The notes under the pieces are model-generated. The model saw only the letters and a list, made by a program, of their open reading frames with translations. It had not been told where the DNA came from and made no database searches. DNA of 64,000 nt from Diprion similis (taxonomy: Eukaryota; Arthropoda; Insecta; Hymenoptera; Diprionidae). Shown one piece after another: positions 26,801 through 38,932 of the stretch. The stretch's first letter is position 1. Every line of letters starts with the position of its first letter. Made by a program: the position numbers and the translations under genes. The DNA lies in NCBI RefSeq assembly GCF_021155765.1, contig NC_060111.1:3219997-3283996 (forward strand). Direction: 5' to 3'.

Positions 26801-28438
26801 TTGTAACTTCTTGACTACAGATTTTATAACTAACGGTATTTAAAAGTCCATAATTATAACGATTTCACACATCGTAATTCTTTTTTTTTTTCTTTTAGAA
26901 GATAATTTGTAAAAAATTTCTACACAATCAAGTGATTTCTCCGATAGTGATAATACAATAATTAAGTGTTTAACAACTGAAATTCAGTGTCCGCAAAATT
27001 TTTCTTGTTTTTCCTTACATTCCATGTTCAGCTTTTTTCGGTCTCACTTTTCCAGCCCTTATTCTGTCGGGGATTTATTTATCTATTTATTTATTCTTCA
27101 ACCCATCCGCACGTCCCACATGCTTCTTTTAACGCTGCATCTTCTGCGCTTCATTTTAATTTTTCACTCTCCACAGAAAACTGCGTCAGCTATCATCCCA
27201 CTCCGTACGTGCCAACTTACCCTGTGTATCCAGCTGCCAGCTTTTACCCTCCGACACCGACGTACTATCCGGTGGTCGGAGCTGCCCAGTATTATCCAGT
27301 CTACGCACCGGCTTCGGTGCCAATTTATGCTCCAGTCTCAGGGCCGATTTACGGACAGCCATCATCGATGCAGTATCCTTCGCAATCGGGGTCCTGGAAC
27401 CTCGACGAGGACTCCGATTACGTGGATGAGTGCGAGGACTGCGAAACACCTGAGGTAATCTAAATGCAATTAAAGTGATCACCGTTCATTCATCACAATT
27501 TTTTTCGTTTAAGTCGTCTTGATCCTTCCGGGGAAAATTGGGAATCGATTAATCGTAATCCTTTTTGCATAATTTTCATCGATTAACTTATCACCGACAT
27601 CACTTTTTCCCAGGATCAAGTTGTGACTGAAGAATGCCAGGACGGGACTGTCGAATGTAAACCGATGGTGAAAAAAGGTGAGCGAATCCGTTACTGCCGA
27701 GAGTGAAAACTCAAAAAAGAGTTCTTTTTTATCGATGGAAGAAAAGGTTATAAGATAATAATATTTAATTAAGTTATTAGGCATATATTTAAGTATAATA
27801 CAAAAAATGGTCATCAACGAGATATTAAAAAATCTCAACACTCGAGCAATTTTTTAATACTTCCTTGATAACAATTTTTTGCATCGGTTCCTTAAATATT
27901 ATTATCTTATTACCATTTTTTTTTCCATCACAAAAAATCACAAAAAAAAAAAAAAAAAAAATTATCAATAAAAGCGTTTTTTTTTATTTTTACAAGGGAT
28001 GTCACCCCTTAAACCTGTCTCAAAAATCCTGAGGGACCTCGAATTAGTCTTACGAATAATGAATTTTTAGACCAGGAAGGCCATCGGGACAACTCAGAGG
28101 ACAGGATGTCAGTTGCGCAACCAGGACGCGGCGACACGACGATCGGGAACTCCGTCGCGAAGAGGAGACCCGATGATCGGAATACGCCGCCAGGGGAATC
28201 GGAGGTCGATCCATTGGCCCAGCTTCACCAGGTGGAGAAGGAGGCTCAGGCCATCAAGAAATCGGAGGATCAGCTGACCACCTCTTTGGGGATGCTGGAA
28301 GAAGCCGTGGAGTTGAAGAGGCTCCAGGAACAGGATAAAGCCCCGCGCAATCCGAAGGGGGGAGGATCTGCACCGAAGATCGACGGCCAAGCCAGCGAAG
28401 AAAAGCAGCCACCCTCAGCCACGATTAATCCAAACTGA
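23887..28438 (+). CDS. Modular secreted cysteine-rich protein, 628 aa, six exons, family unknown
   Basis: Exons 23887-23897, 24108-25070, 25882-26084, 27177-27454, 27614-27677 and 28071-28438 have GT-AG borders and sum to 629 codons without a stop. The first exon gives only MNIT. Exon 2 completes a signal peptide (LLLVLVVLVSGVSGSS, about residues 16-31), then a basic KRKKR site (86-90). Six CxxxxC units follow (residues 92-161: CGPTLC, CYGSSC, CQGTEC, CSGFGC, CQGKGC, CYGIGC), then a predicted coiled coil (about 215-255). Exon 3 adds a second Cys-rich part (326-392, nine Cys). Exon 4 holds a Tyr/Pro-rich stretch (about 398-460, such as YPVYPAASFYPP and PIYAPVSGPIYGQP) and an acidic Cys pair. 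The last exon is charged and Gln/Glu-rich. Composition suggests an extracellular structural protein of cuticle, eggshell or silk type. That is inference; I do not recognise the family. Confidence 0.85.
25341..25536. mobile_element. Short terminal-inverted-repeat element (MITE-like) in intron 2 of the secreted-protein gene
   Basis: A 21-bp block that begins ACAAGGAACATCAGTTTGGT (25345-25365) recurs as its exact inverse complement at 25507-25527. The outer flanks also pair imperfectly (GTTTTCT... with ...AGTAAAAAC). The 141-bp core has no coding capacity. Confidence 0.75.
26085..27176 (+). other. Intron 3 of the secreted-protein gene, no feature seen
   Basis: AT-rich intron with a GTGAGT donor and a CTCTCCACAG acceptor. 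No nested gene or clear repeat was found. Confidence 0.7.
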
Positions 28439-29640
28439 AACCGTTTAGCGAATGTACATAATTAGCATAAAATCATTATCAAGGCTGGGATTCGTGATCT
28501 GACGAATTTGCTCACGATTTATTCCAGTCTTTATTGCACAGAGAAAAATTTAAGTTTTTTTAGATTCGCGCAAGATTTTTACGAAACGGTGCAACCGTTA
28601 TGATAACGACCTTTTTTAAACGTTGGTGGAATAAGAACATTACGCAGTACAAATAACTATAATTCAATCTCAAAATCATGTCTATAACCATAATTGCAAA
28701 AAAAAAAAATATATAATTTTAGGAATTTGACCATGAAGGAAAAGAGCAGTGATGCATGCACACGCTAGATTTTCTTCTTACATCTGCACAAAGCTAATTT
28801 CAACTTTCTATCCATAACTATATTGACACACTTCGGTTATGGTATAAAATGAAAATAGTTTCCGACTTTATAGTCAAACCACGGCTATAAATTTTTCTCT
28901 CTGCATCATTCTTCATCCCCCTCCGGTGATCTAACGCCGATATTGTACGACTCTGCGGATCGCCAGGGGTTCGTTATATATCGGCCATTTCCGGTCGCGG
29001 TGACGCCGGAAATTGAAGCGAGAAATCCTCGCGGAGAAAGAAAATACACATCTCCAACAATTAGAGAAAAAGAATGTATAATCGTGTTTTCTGGTATTTT
29101 CCTTTTCATTTTATAATAAACGCTGATCCGAATTCGCTTCTTTTTTCACGGTTTGTTGTGCACGTTTTTAGCCGATCGGTGACCGGAAGTAACCGCGTTC
29201 ACCCGCCGTTATGACTTTACGAGCAGCGTATATTAGGCGTGTTTAACTTTGAAATTGAATGGAAAAAGGAAAAGAGAAAGACGAATGAAACGAAAAAATT
29301 ATACATATAAAAAAATACATCCCTGCACATTTGACGGAGGGTTTGAGGCGCCCACGTGCCCGGGAATCGTGGTTGTATATAGAAGGAGCGGAAGTAGGTT
29401 GGAAATAAAAGTTGGCGTAAAATTGCTTCGGCCGCAGAAAGAAGACGAAGCTTCGGTCTGCCGGGGAAGGTTCGTTCTTTGGTTATTTTTCTTCCCGGCA
29501 TTTATACGTCTTCCGTCTTTATATCGCTAATTCCTTTACCTTTCGTTTCCCACTCCTCTACGTCGACGTCGTCGTCGTCGTCGTTCTCCTAAAACAATTT
29601 ACAACGGCTTAAAATCGACCCCAGCCTTGGTGGGACGCTC

Positions 29641-29660
29641 GGTTGGTTGGTTGGTTGGTT
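29641..29660. repeat. (GGTT)5 microsatellite
   Basis: Five perfect GGTT copies followed by GCTTGCTT variants. Confidence 0.9.
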
Positions 29661-30408
29661 GCTTGCTTCTCTTGACTTTATTGTCTTCATAAAACGTCTC
29701 CCACGGATTTATCCCCTTCTTTCGTTACTTCCGTTGGGCATCCCTCTTCCCTTCCTCCTTCCCCATGCAGAAGCCATTCGTACTTTAACCGTGTATATAT
29801 CTGCCTAGCGTGTATACATACCTTATACTCGCTTAGCTGCAGCTTTTTGTCTACAAAATGGTATAACAAGAAGCTGACGACATGCCGCCCTGCTGGATAT
29901 CTTAACCGAACTTTTCCGCCTCGTCGCTGATGCTATGCGGCAAAACACAGCGCAACGCGTATGTCTTTATGGCTTAGGCTTTTCCCGCTATGTTTTTCTG
30001 TCATTAATTCAGACTCTGGTCCCCACCTTTCGACCCCCTTTTCACCATCCCTGCGACGACGTTTCAAATTTATAAACAGCTTGGGGGACGGCAGTTGTGC
30101 AGCTTTTTAGCGACACCCCCGTGTCCCGTTCCCTCCGAGGGGTGGGACTGGAATTCCGAAATTGAACAGTTCCAAAAGCGCCGAATTCCGAATTTTTTGC
30201 TCCTCACCACCAAAAAAAAAATTCCAAATTTGACGCTTTCGGAACTTCAACCCCGCCCCCCGTCCAATGGGTCAGAATTATGGGCAGCCTCGTTTCTACA
30301 CTAAAACGAGACAAAATAGACGCTGTTTCCTGATTACACAAGAAATAGGCTGAGATAGTTGATATTAAAGTGTTCGAGATCGTTTGAAAATATGTAGACT
30401 ATCTCAGT

Positions 30409-30437
30409 AGAAGAAGAAGAAGAAGAAGAAGAAGAAA
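30409..30437. repeat. (GAA)n microsatellite
   Basis: About nine GAA triplets, ending in a mixed AAAAGAGGAAG purine tract. Confidence 0.9.
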
Positions 30438-32576
30438 AAGAGGAAGTGGAGAAGAGAATTTTCACCAGGGAATAGTTCGATCGAATTCTCGGTGATAAAT
30501 ATTTTCCCCTGAATCGGTATAAATTAGAGTCTCTCGTCCGAGGCGAATAAGAAACTGGCAAGCAATCGTTCATTCGGAAGGGTTAGACAGTAGGCGAAGT
30601 AGTCGGGGGACTGAGCAGCCCCCCAAGGAGATTTCGTTCTCGTCTCTATCCGACTGGTTGGCGTGACGTGTAACTGCGTCTGGAAATCGTGACGTGAACG
30701 GAAAATAAAGTATCGCTACGATATCGGCGATACTTGTTGCTCGGATAAATCTTTAATCGAGCTTGCGATGTACGAAACTTTCTGGGGTGGAGGGTGGGAA
30801 TGAGAAAACACAGGGAACGTTATCGCGCAGCTTTCCTCTCCTTTTTTTTTTTTTTCTTTCTTTTTAGGCGATATTCATATTAGCGGGAATATGTGTATAG
30901 AAAAGCGAGGATTTAATTCGAAACGAAAAATGTTTCGCCCCGTTTTTTTCCAATACGGATGACGCTCCTCCCTGCAGAAGCTAGACATACCCCGACGAGC
31001 TTCCAGACGAACCCCAAACCTACCCCCACCCTACACTCTCTGCTCGCCGGCAATAAAAGCGATTTATCGATGCCGCAAAATGGCGGCCTCCGCACCCCTA
31101 GCAAGTCGTGCTTCATTTCGCTGATATTAAACGCTGTAAATTCATGGCTCGGCCTCGATGGCAATCCGCGCGAGAGAAGAGAACCGCGGTGCATGGCTTG
31201 AGTGTTTGTTTATCCTGTTTTTGCGAAACGTATACACACCGCCTGTTTTTATTATCCGTTTTTTTTTTCTTTCTTTTTTTTTTTTTTTTTTTTTTGATCA
31301 CGACTTCACCCCTTCATTTTTGCCTAAACTGCGGACCGTTATAGCGCGCAACTCTCATGTATTTATATTGTACGTTGGAAGGATGAAACGGTGATTCTGA
31401 CGCTTTGCACGTAGACACATGATTGGATTGTTGCATAAAATTCCGTCGTAAAGCTCGAACGGTTTTACTGCCCTAATTACACCGAGGCGACAACGCTGAT
31501 CGGATCGTATAACGCCCGTTTATTATCCCGGTGATTTACATCTTCAGCTTGGAAAAGTGTTAGGGCGGGGGCGCAATAAAGCACAGAGTTAATGCTACGC
31601 GAAGCTTTTTCGTTATACGTCTTGAGCGACGACGACGACGACGAGGACAACAACGACGTCTGCAGTTGCAATAAGCTTGCTGGAATCTTCCTGCTACGGA
31701 CTCACGTGGCAGCTTTCACCTGGAAGTATCTTCGTTACTATATGTATTTTTAATATCTTTATTTTCTTTGGCTTTTTTTTTTACTATTATAACCAATTTT
31801 TATCAGCTGGAGGAAAATTTCTCACAACAAAATCCGAAGGCATTATTGCATCCGGAAATATATTGATCAACTTCGTTTATTGCCCAGGAATTGTGTACCT
31901 CCGGGAAGAAACCGCAAGCACGCTTATACTAAGCTCGAATAAAAAAAAATGCCTGACTTTGAGGCACGTTTTCAGGCTCAAGTCCTCGATTACTCGCTGC
32001 TTTTACTCCTGAGTTGACAGTAAGAGTTTGACGAACACGGCGATCCGATCGATGTTCGTTATTCTGAACAAATGAATTTTTTCCTTTACAGGTGAGTCGT
32101 GGAAATTAATTTTATAAAAAATCGTGATAATTTTTTCATACTTGTTTTTAGGGGTTGTGAGCAAAAACGGTTGAACGTAATCGAATAGAATTATAAAATC
32201 CGATTCGTGAACCGAATCGAATGTACGAGTTCACGCAAATAATTCGGATTTTTCAAATAATTTAAATTATTCTAGTTTGTTCAAATTATTTGGTTCAAAT
32301 TTGGAGATCTAAATTTTTTTTCTTTCCTATTTTACAACAACTTATTATTAGTCGAATCAAATGCATGTACTGTAAAAATTATCTTATCTTTTTCAACAAA
32401 TCCAACTGGAAAAGTTTTCCCACAACGAAGATTGAAAAATGTAATTTTCTCAATTAAAAGAAAAAAAAAACTGCCAAATCGTCCCTTGACGTGCCTTACT
32501 TTGGAGGGTGTTTCACCCCCTGAAAGTGTTTAATGGCAGATAAAAAAAAAATACGTGTCGCTTAATTTTCAGTATA

Positions 32577-33110
32577 CTATAACAAATTACAAAAGAAATC
32601 AAACCGGAGATGCCGACCTGTTATACCTTCCTTGTTAGCGTAGGAAGTAAAAGGAAGCAAAAGGTGCTGAACTTTACTGCCAGCTGTTCCTCTAGTCTGC
32701 TGTTTGCTGTAACGACGAATTAAGCTGGCGAGATACGCGACGAGTTTGTCGGCAGTGGTGTCGGGGCACAATCGAGCAAGCACTAATCCCAGCTTGTCAC
32801 GGGCATCAGGATTTAATACATCCAATTATGATACGAAGTTCGTTCGACGTTAAATGTAGCGTGTCAGAGGATGTGCGGGTTGTTCCAAGTCGGAGCGACG
32901 AACGCTGGCTGCGCAGCACCCAGAAGGCTCGACGTGACCGAAATCACCAAAGTCCTGGTTTCCTCGCTCGGCAGCTTGCCCCCCAGGAAATGTAACCGGT
33001 AGCTGAAACTCGTTTAATTCAATGTCCCAACCAAAAGTCGCCCTGACATTTATTACGACTCAGCCAATTCTCCCTGGCTTGCTCCCCGGGACCACGATCA
33101 TCGTCTTCGA
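32577..33110 (-). pseudogene. Possible decayed coding stretch, family unknown
   Basis: On the minus strand, long open pieces in different frames follow one another. One at 32577-32825 includes LGLVLARLCPDTTADKLVAY and LASLIRRYSK; others upstream include INVRATFGWDIELNEF in one frame and LPSEETRTLVISVTSSLLGA in another. GC content and codon choice are higher than in the flanks. No frame runs through and there is no clean splice signal, so this could be an old gene or transposon relic. I cannot name the source. Confidence 0.25.
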
Positions 33111-33715
33111 CTTATTAAACGATCCAAGCCTGCAAAGTAGCCAGCATTAATTTTCTTGGATCTAGGATTAAACTCAGACCCTCTGCCGAGGTTTTTCGCC
33201 AAAGGAATAGTCCTTTCCGCCTTCTCATGGGGTATAAGGTATTTATTTTTAACCATAAAACCGTTATACTAATCAAACATTCTTTATTATTAACAAAACG
33301 TATACCCAGATACCCCATAAATAATACCCAGAGTTATTAATAACAGTTTTATCTTTGGTTACAGCCATGCAAACTATGTGTGTATAATGTATACAAAAAC
33401 GTTTGACTATAACAACAAGAACTGAGAAGTAGGAATAAATAAGACTCATTAGTCACAACGTTCACAGAACTGAACGAGTTGCCTCCTCTTATCCACGATC
33501 AGTTACCATCGACGTTGAAAATACCTTCAGAAGTCAACGTCGAGAGAAAAAATTCACCCGCTGAATACGGCAAGTGAATTGTCGTCCATACACCTCCTAA
33601 ATGTCGCTTTAGTTTAAACCGATTTAAAAAATATCGACGGTTAATTTGCATCTCAGTTTTAGCGTGGATTGGACGCATTTTATCAAACACGGTAGCGTCA
33701 TAGCTGATTCACTTT

Positions 33716-36700
33716 CTAGTACCCCGCGAAGGAATGATCATCGCCGTTTGCAAGTTCGGAACTGCTGCCAAAAACAACTCTCCTGTAGTTCTTGTAGAGC
33801 ATTTCCTGTAGCTGTCGGGTGTGGACGGCGTCTCTGGTCTCGCATACGACCTTCACCTCAACGCTGAATATGTCCGACATGATCCAGGCTCGCTCGTGCA
33901 TGATGTCCTTGATGGATACCCCGATGTCGGCGACCATCCTGCAGAGCTCCGAAATCCCGCCTGGGCGATCGGACACCGTCACCGTGAACTTGAGGAGGCG
34001 ACCCTCGGCGGCAAGTCCACGTTCCAGGCACCTGCCCAGGATCGTTGTATCTATGTTGCCTCCGCAGAGGGGGAGGACCACTCTGAAACAGATTTTACTC
34101 GATGTAGGTGAGCCGGCAACGCCCTCGAGGAGGTGCGGGCTGAGGGATGGCCCGTTTAACGGTTAATTAACTTTTACGACTATACTTCGTTTCGGGTCAT
34201 TACGTAACGCAGCCCGGAAACGACGCGGGAATGACGCGCGAACTCTGGACGGAACGACTGACGACGACCCACCATCACCCTCCATGCTTCGTTCTTCCTC
34301 AAGGATCGCTACTCCTTACTGTATTCCTACCCTTTCCTGTGGGATTGAGTATCAGAAAACTGGAGAACCAGGATCCCAGAGAAAGAGGTTCGATCAGAGA
34401 GAACACTAACAGCTGAGGTGCGATTGATCATTTCAGGTGAGATACATATTATGCGTTTCAACTACTGGAAATCACATTTGAAATCAGGCTAATCACAGGC
34501 AAAAGGTCTCCAAATTTTACAAAATCGTTTTGGGAGTTACGAAACTAGTTTGGTGGGGCACTCGAAACGATGGTGACTGGAAGCTCAACTCCGTTACAGG
34601 AGCTGATCGATTTTTCTGCTAACGTGATGTTTGAAAGCTGTTCGAATCTTCGACTGCAAACTGAAATCGGGGTGCCGATGTAATCGCCTCACCTTTTTCC
34701 TTTCAGTTCGTCGAGCTGTCCTGCAAGAATGGCGGCCAGTCCCGTAGCTCCAGCACCCTCAACGATGCACTTCTCACTTTCGACCAGCTTCAAGATCGCT
34801 ATCGCAATCCACTCCTCCTTGACGACTACTAGCTTGTCAATCAGCGGATCAGCAGTAACGAAAGCGTTGTAACCGACCATAGGAACGGCCAGACCATCGG
34901 CCAGAGTCGATTCGATTGGTGTGTAAGTCGGACGACCGGCTGCTCGGGCTGCCGTGAAACTTGCGCACCTCTGGGACTCGACACCCTGATAAAAACCGGT
35001 GAAAAGTGAAAGAACTGTTTCTAAGATGCCTTTCTGAGAGGAATAGTAATCCAGTATTTCAAGACATGTTGGAATCGATGCTTCCGATTCATGCAACTCT
35101 TACTATGACTTTGACATGAGGATGCAGAGTTTTTATCGCCAGTGCAACACCGGCGATGAGACCTCCTCCTCCAACGGGAACGACAACGGCATCAATGTCT
35201 GGTACCTGCTCCACGACCTCCAATCCCAATGTGCCTTGGCCAGCCATGATGTGCGGATGGTCGTAGCTGAAAGAGAGAAAAAGTGCATTACACTTGCGTC
35301 GAGGGTGAAGGTGGACGTGAAAGTGTGTCGCGAACGTTGTTCCTACCCGTTGATGTAGACGAGGCCCTTTTCCTTGCCGATCTGCATGGCGTTGTGCTTG
35401 GCTTCCCCCATGTCAGAACCCTGGACGACGACGGTTGCGCCGTGTTGTTTGCACGCCGCGATTTTCATGATCGGTGCCACAGCCGGCATCACGACTGTCA
35501 CGGGTATTCCGAGTTTTGCTCCGTGGTAACAGAGTGCCAAGGCGTGGTTGCCCAAGGATGCCGATATCACTCCGGTCCGCTTCTGCTCGTCCGAGAGCAT
35601 CAGCAACGCGTAACGAGCGCCTCGTTCCTTGAAGCTTCCCGTGGTTTGCAGGAAGTCTTTCTTCAGGTACAGTTCCATGCCCATTGAATCCGACAGCCGG
35701 GATCTCTGTTCGATGGAGATTTCGGGTTAGTGTAAAAATAAGTGATGCTTGTGCTATTGGAAGTGAATCGAAGACTTTTGATTGAGCGATGTACAGCGAT
35801 ATTCACGTACAGCACATGGCGTGTTGATTATCCCTGACTTGACTTTGAACGCTGCTGAGGTTACATCTTCAAAGGTGATTTTTTGCGGACTTCCTTCGAC
35901 GCAGTAAGGGTCAAAGACGGACTCATCTCCCTGTAAGATGAAATCTTTGTAAGTACCTACATCCGAGTGTGAAACACTGAACAACTGAGATAAGCCCGAG
36001 CTATGTTTAGGCAGTAACTCTCCAGTTCCTTGATTTTGCCACCTCCTGCTGTTTCATATCTCCTTGTTATTATGGAATATTCAACGCCAATAGTCTTTTG
36101 TCACCGCGCGTATTGACTCAACGACTCAACGCTCGGTACTGATAACGGCGTAGAATGTGTCAAAGGTTGATGCTGAATCGAAAAAATCGGTAATCGTTAC
36201 TTACGCCCATCTCTCTTTGCTCAACGCCTACGCTTCACGTTGTTTGTCTTCAAAATCAATTTTGCAGCAAACGTTGCTATTGTATACAGTAAATCCGCAC
36301 TGTTGGCGGATAATCGCTTATTGTTAACAACCTTGGAATGTGGATATGCATTGCAAAAAGTAATTGACAATGCCGACACAGTTCCTTGACGTTAATCGCT
36401 ACTTTGTTATCGGTATTTCACTTTTTGTTTACAATACTTTGTGAAATACGAATCCGAGTATTATATACTTTCCAACTGTATTAATCTTTTGTGAAAACGA
36501 TAAGTCAAGAATTCATCATTATGTACTTGTAACGTGAAATCGCGTTGGAACGTGCGAGAACCGATAAAGGTGTACGTCGTAGGTGAAATTTTTTACTCGT
36601 CTGTCGCGAGAGGTGATGCAAAATGCGAATAGAAAATTGGAGCTTAAATTATCCCGTGTAACAGCCTCGCCCTGCAGGAGAGTTTGATGAAGATTATAAG

Positions 36701-36828
36701 GGAATTAGATAACTTACCGTAGAAGTCGAGGAGACGGAAATGTTGCTAGTGCTCGAGTAACTCTTGTTAACTCCATTTGAAGCAAACAAGTCAAGAGGCT
36801 GACTTGGAAGCTTATTCAAATCCCTCAT
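33716..36828 (-). CDS. PLP-dependent L-threonine ammonia-lyase / serine racemase-type enzyme with ACT domain, 470 aa
   Basis: Six exons (36718-36828, 35811-35930, 35347-35705, 35104-35266, 34693-34985, 33716-34082) with GT-AG borders join in frame to 471 codons including stop. Residues 1-37 are a Ser-rich leader. The fold-type II PLP domain follows: TPCARSRLSDS, then the cofactor lysine in [11 protein letters not shown] (Lys103), the SLGNHA substrate loop, and the phosphate-binding glycine loop GGGGLIAG (229-236). The last exon carries an ACT domain (about 378-455, [20 protein letters not shown]). The family deaminates threonine to 2-oxobutanoate and ammonia, also acts on serine, and includes serine racemases; the ACT domain usually senses amino acids. 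All key residues are present. The ATG at 36828 is the first in frame after a stop. Whether the main activity is threonine breakdown or serine racemisation cannot be told from sequence alone. Confidence 0.95.
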
Positions 36829-38932
36829 CTCGCACCTTGTTTTCAATCTTCGTAGGTAAACTTTAATTACGTTATTGAACAACTAATAACCTGAACTTCG
36901 GACGAGATACTGCGCGCGGGATACGTGTTTTATGGAAAATTGCCTCCGACGAATATAATCGCGAACCTTCTGACCTTAGCTCGAGTCTCTTCTTCCCGAG
37001 AAACTTTACTACTGCTGCACTTACGGATAGGGTCCGGTTATTTGCTCTTCTCCGTAGCGACACGTGCTGTGTCACGTGGCGGTCACTTATCGTCATCGGC
37101 TGTTTCTCGGACGGAACTTTTTCGCGATATATATATGTATACATAGTCTCAACATGCCTCACCAGCACAACATCGACTTCGACCTTATCAACTATTATTT
37201 TGCAACACGGTTCACTGCCAGCGTTTTTTTTTTTTTTTTTTTTTTATTTTTTTTAATGTATCACAAAATTCTCGTACGCGACGCGCTTTTTTCGACTATA
37301 CAGTAAAAAGTCATGACTCGATCGAGCGGGGATGAGATTCCTAGTCATTGCAATAACGATTGATCGTGAATACGCAAACAGTTGCAAACACGTGGATGGA
37401 GATAAACTCGCTGAAAGATTTCTTTGTGGAGAATGGCAAACGAGAGTGGAAAATTTCCATTCTCAAACGCTGTTTGTAAACCATTGAGGTGAGGATCTTT
37501 TGCTAGTGACGGTCAAGCCCACTTACCGAATTAGCATGATTCCAAAATTTTCTATGTTCCATTCTTGTCAAGTAGTCAGACGTATAATCGACACAGTCGC
37601 TCTCGTCGGACGTCAGTCTGTCACTCAATAAAAAAGCGCCTGTATAAAACCGCAATCCAACCAATAGCTAAGAAACAATGACCTCGGCTGCTGATAACTA
37701 GCCAGAGAAATCTGGAAAAAACCACATTGCACGATTCTCGAAGTCTCGCTGTATAACGATTACTTAAAATTCGGTCATTCCATACGTACACATGATGCAA
37801 CTCTGACCCCTTCTAAATGTGTAGACCTCAAATATAAGCTTAGGCTCTTACTCGATTATCGAATATTCAACCACTAATTGTGTCATGCTGATAATTTAAA
37901 GCGGCGAATTTGTTACATCGTAAAAATTTACTGACTTTCAAGGAGGCGAATAAAGTTCTTTGTCAAAATACACATTATGAATTAAAGTTTACGCGAAACA
38001 TTGTATGTGAGGGTGGAAGGGGGGCGGGGGGTATAAAATACCGTTGGTAGTAGTAATTAAAATTGCGCTACATTGAAGACTCAAACTTGACCGTGTCTAT
38101 GTTTGTTGGTTTAATCTTGAAGAGATTGCTTGATAAAAATATAATTTATTATATTTCGTAGGAAGATAACTTCTCTGGACCTTAGACAATGACGCTGTAT
38201 GAGCGCTGTCTCAAAGTGTTTAAATTCGTCGTTAAAAATTGAACCACTGACCTCACCGTAATATTATCGTAAATTATCTGTGAGAAGAGAAAAAAAAAAA
38301 AAGGAGTGATTAAACCAGACTGCGGAAAAAAACGTGACACACATTGCATCACGTGCCACTCGTGTATATCTTTCGAAAAAAATTGATAAATTAGAATAAA
38401 AAAGAAAAAGAAAAAAGAAGAGCATATTTTCTCAGATCAATTTATTGATATACTAATTTCGTACAAATATAGCGTGGTATAAATTTATAATGAGAGGAAA
38501 CCAAGAGAAAAGAGTATTTTATCACATTTGAAAGTTTTCAACAATATTGCAACACAAATAGATAATTTTTATTTATCAGAAACACACACAAACATACGAT
38601 AATATAATATAATATAATATAATCTAAAAATAAGGCACGAGTTTTGCGAATAGCAGATACACTATACATCGAGCAGTATTTGAACTCAGTAATATATAAT
38701 CTCATCATTCTGTACAAGTTCTCGCATGCGGCTGGAACGCACACTGTGAAACGTGTTTAAGCGAGACACACTCAAATCTCTTCTTCGCTGAATAAACAAC
38801 GTAATTCTCACAACCCCAGCTCCATTTCCGTGACGTTTAATAATAAGACTACGTCAGAAAATTGGCTACCAGGGTTAACACTTGATAACATGCAACACCA
38901 TTTGCTCCTGCAGGGAATGACCTCGAAGCATC
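36829..38932. other. Intergenic stretch between kinesin and ammonia-lyase genes
   Basis: About 2.1 kb between the kinesin stop and the ammonia-lyase start, both on the minus strand. It should hold the ammonia-lyase promoter and the kinesin 3' UTR. AATAAA hexamers occur on the minus strand near 38440 and 38569. A poly(T) run lies at 37224-37245. A G-rich block (38011-38031) abuts TATAAAA (38032-38038) on the plus strand. No exon was found. Confidence 0.5.

Larger units (their letters stand above)
28439..32576. other. Intergenic stretch without a supported gene
   Basis: AT-rich DNA after the stop of the secreted-protein gene. It holds a TCG triplet run (29561-29584), GGTT and GAA repeats, a GAC triplet run (31627-31644) and a poly(T) block (31259-31295). 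No exon chain was found on either strand. Confidence 0.55.

Noticed and set aside
33819..34166. Plus-strand open stretches opposite the ACT-domain exon
   Set aside because: Shadows of a well-supported minus-strand exon.
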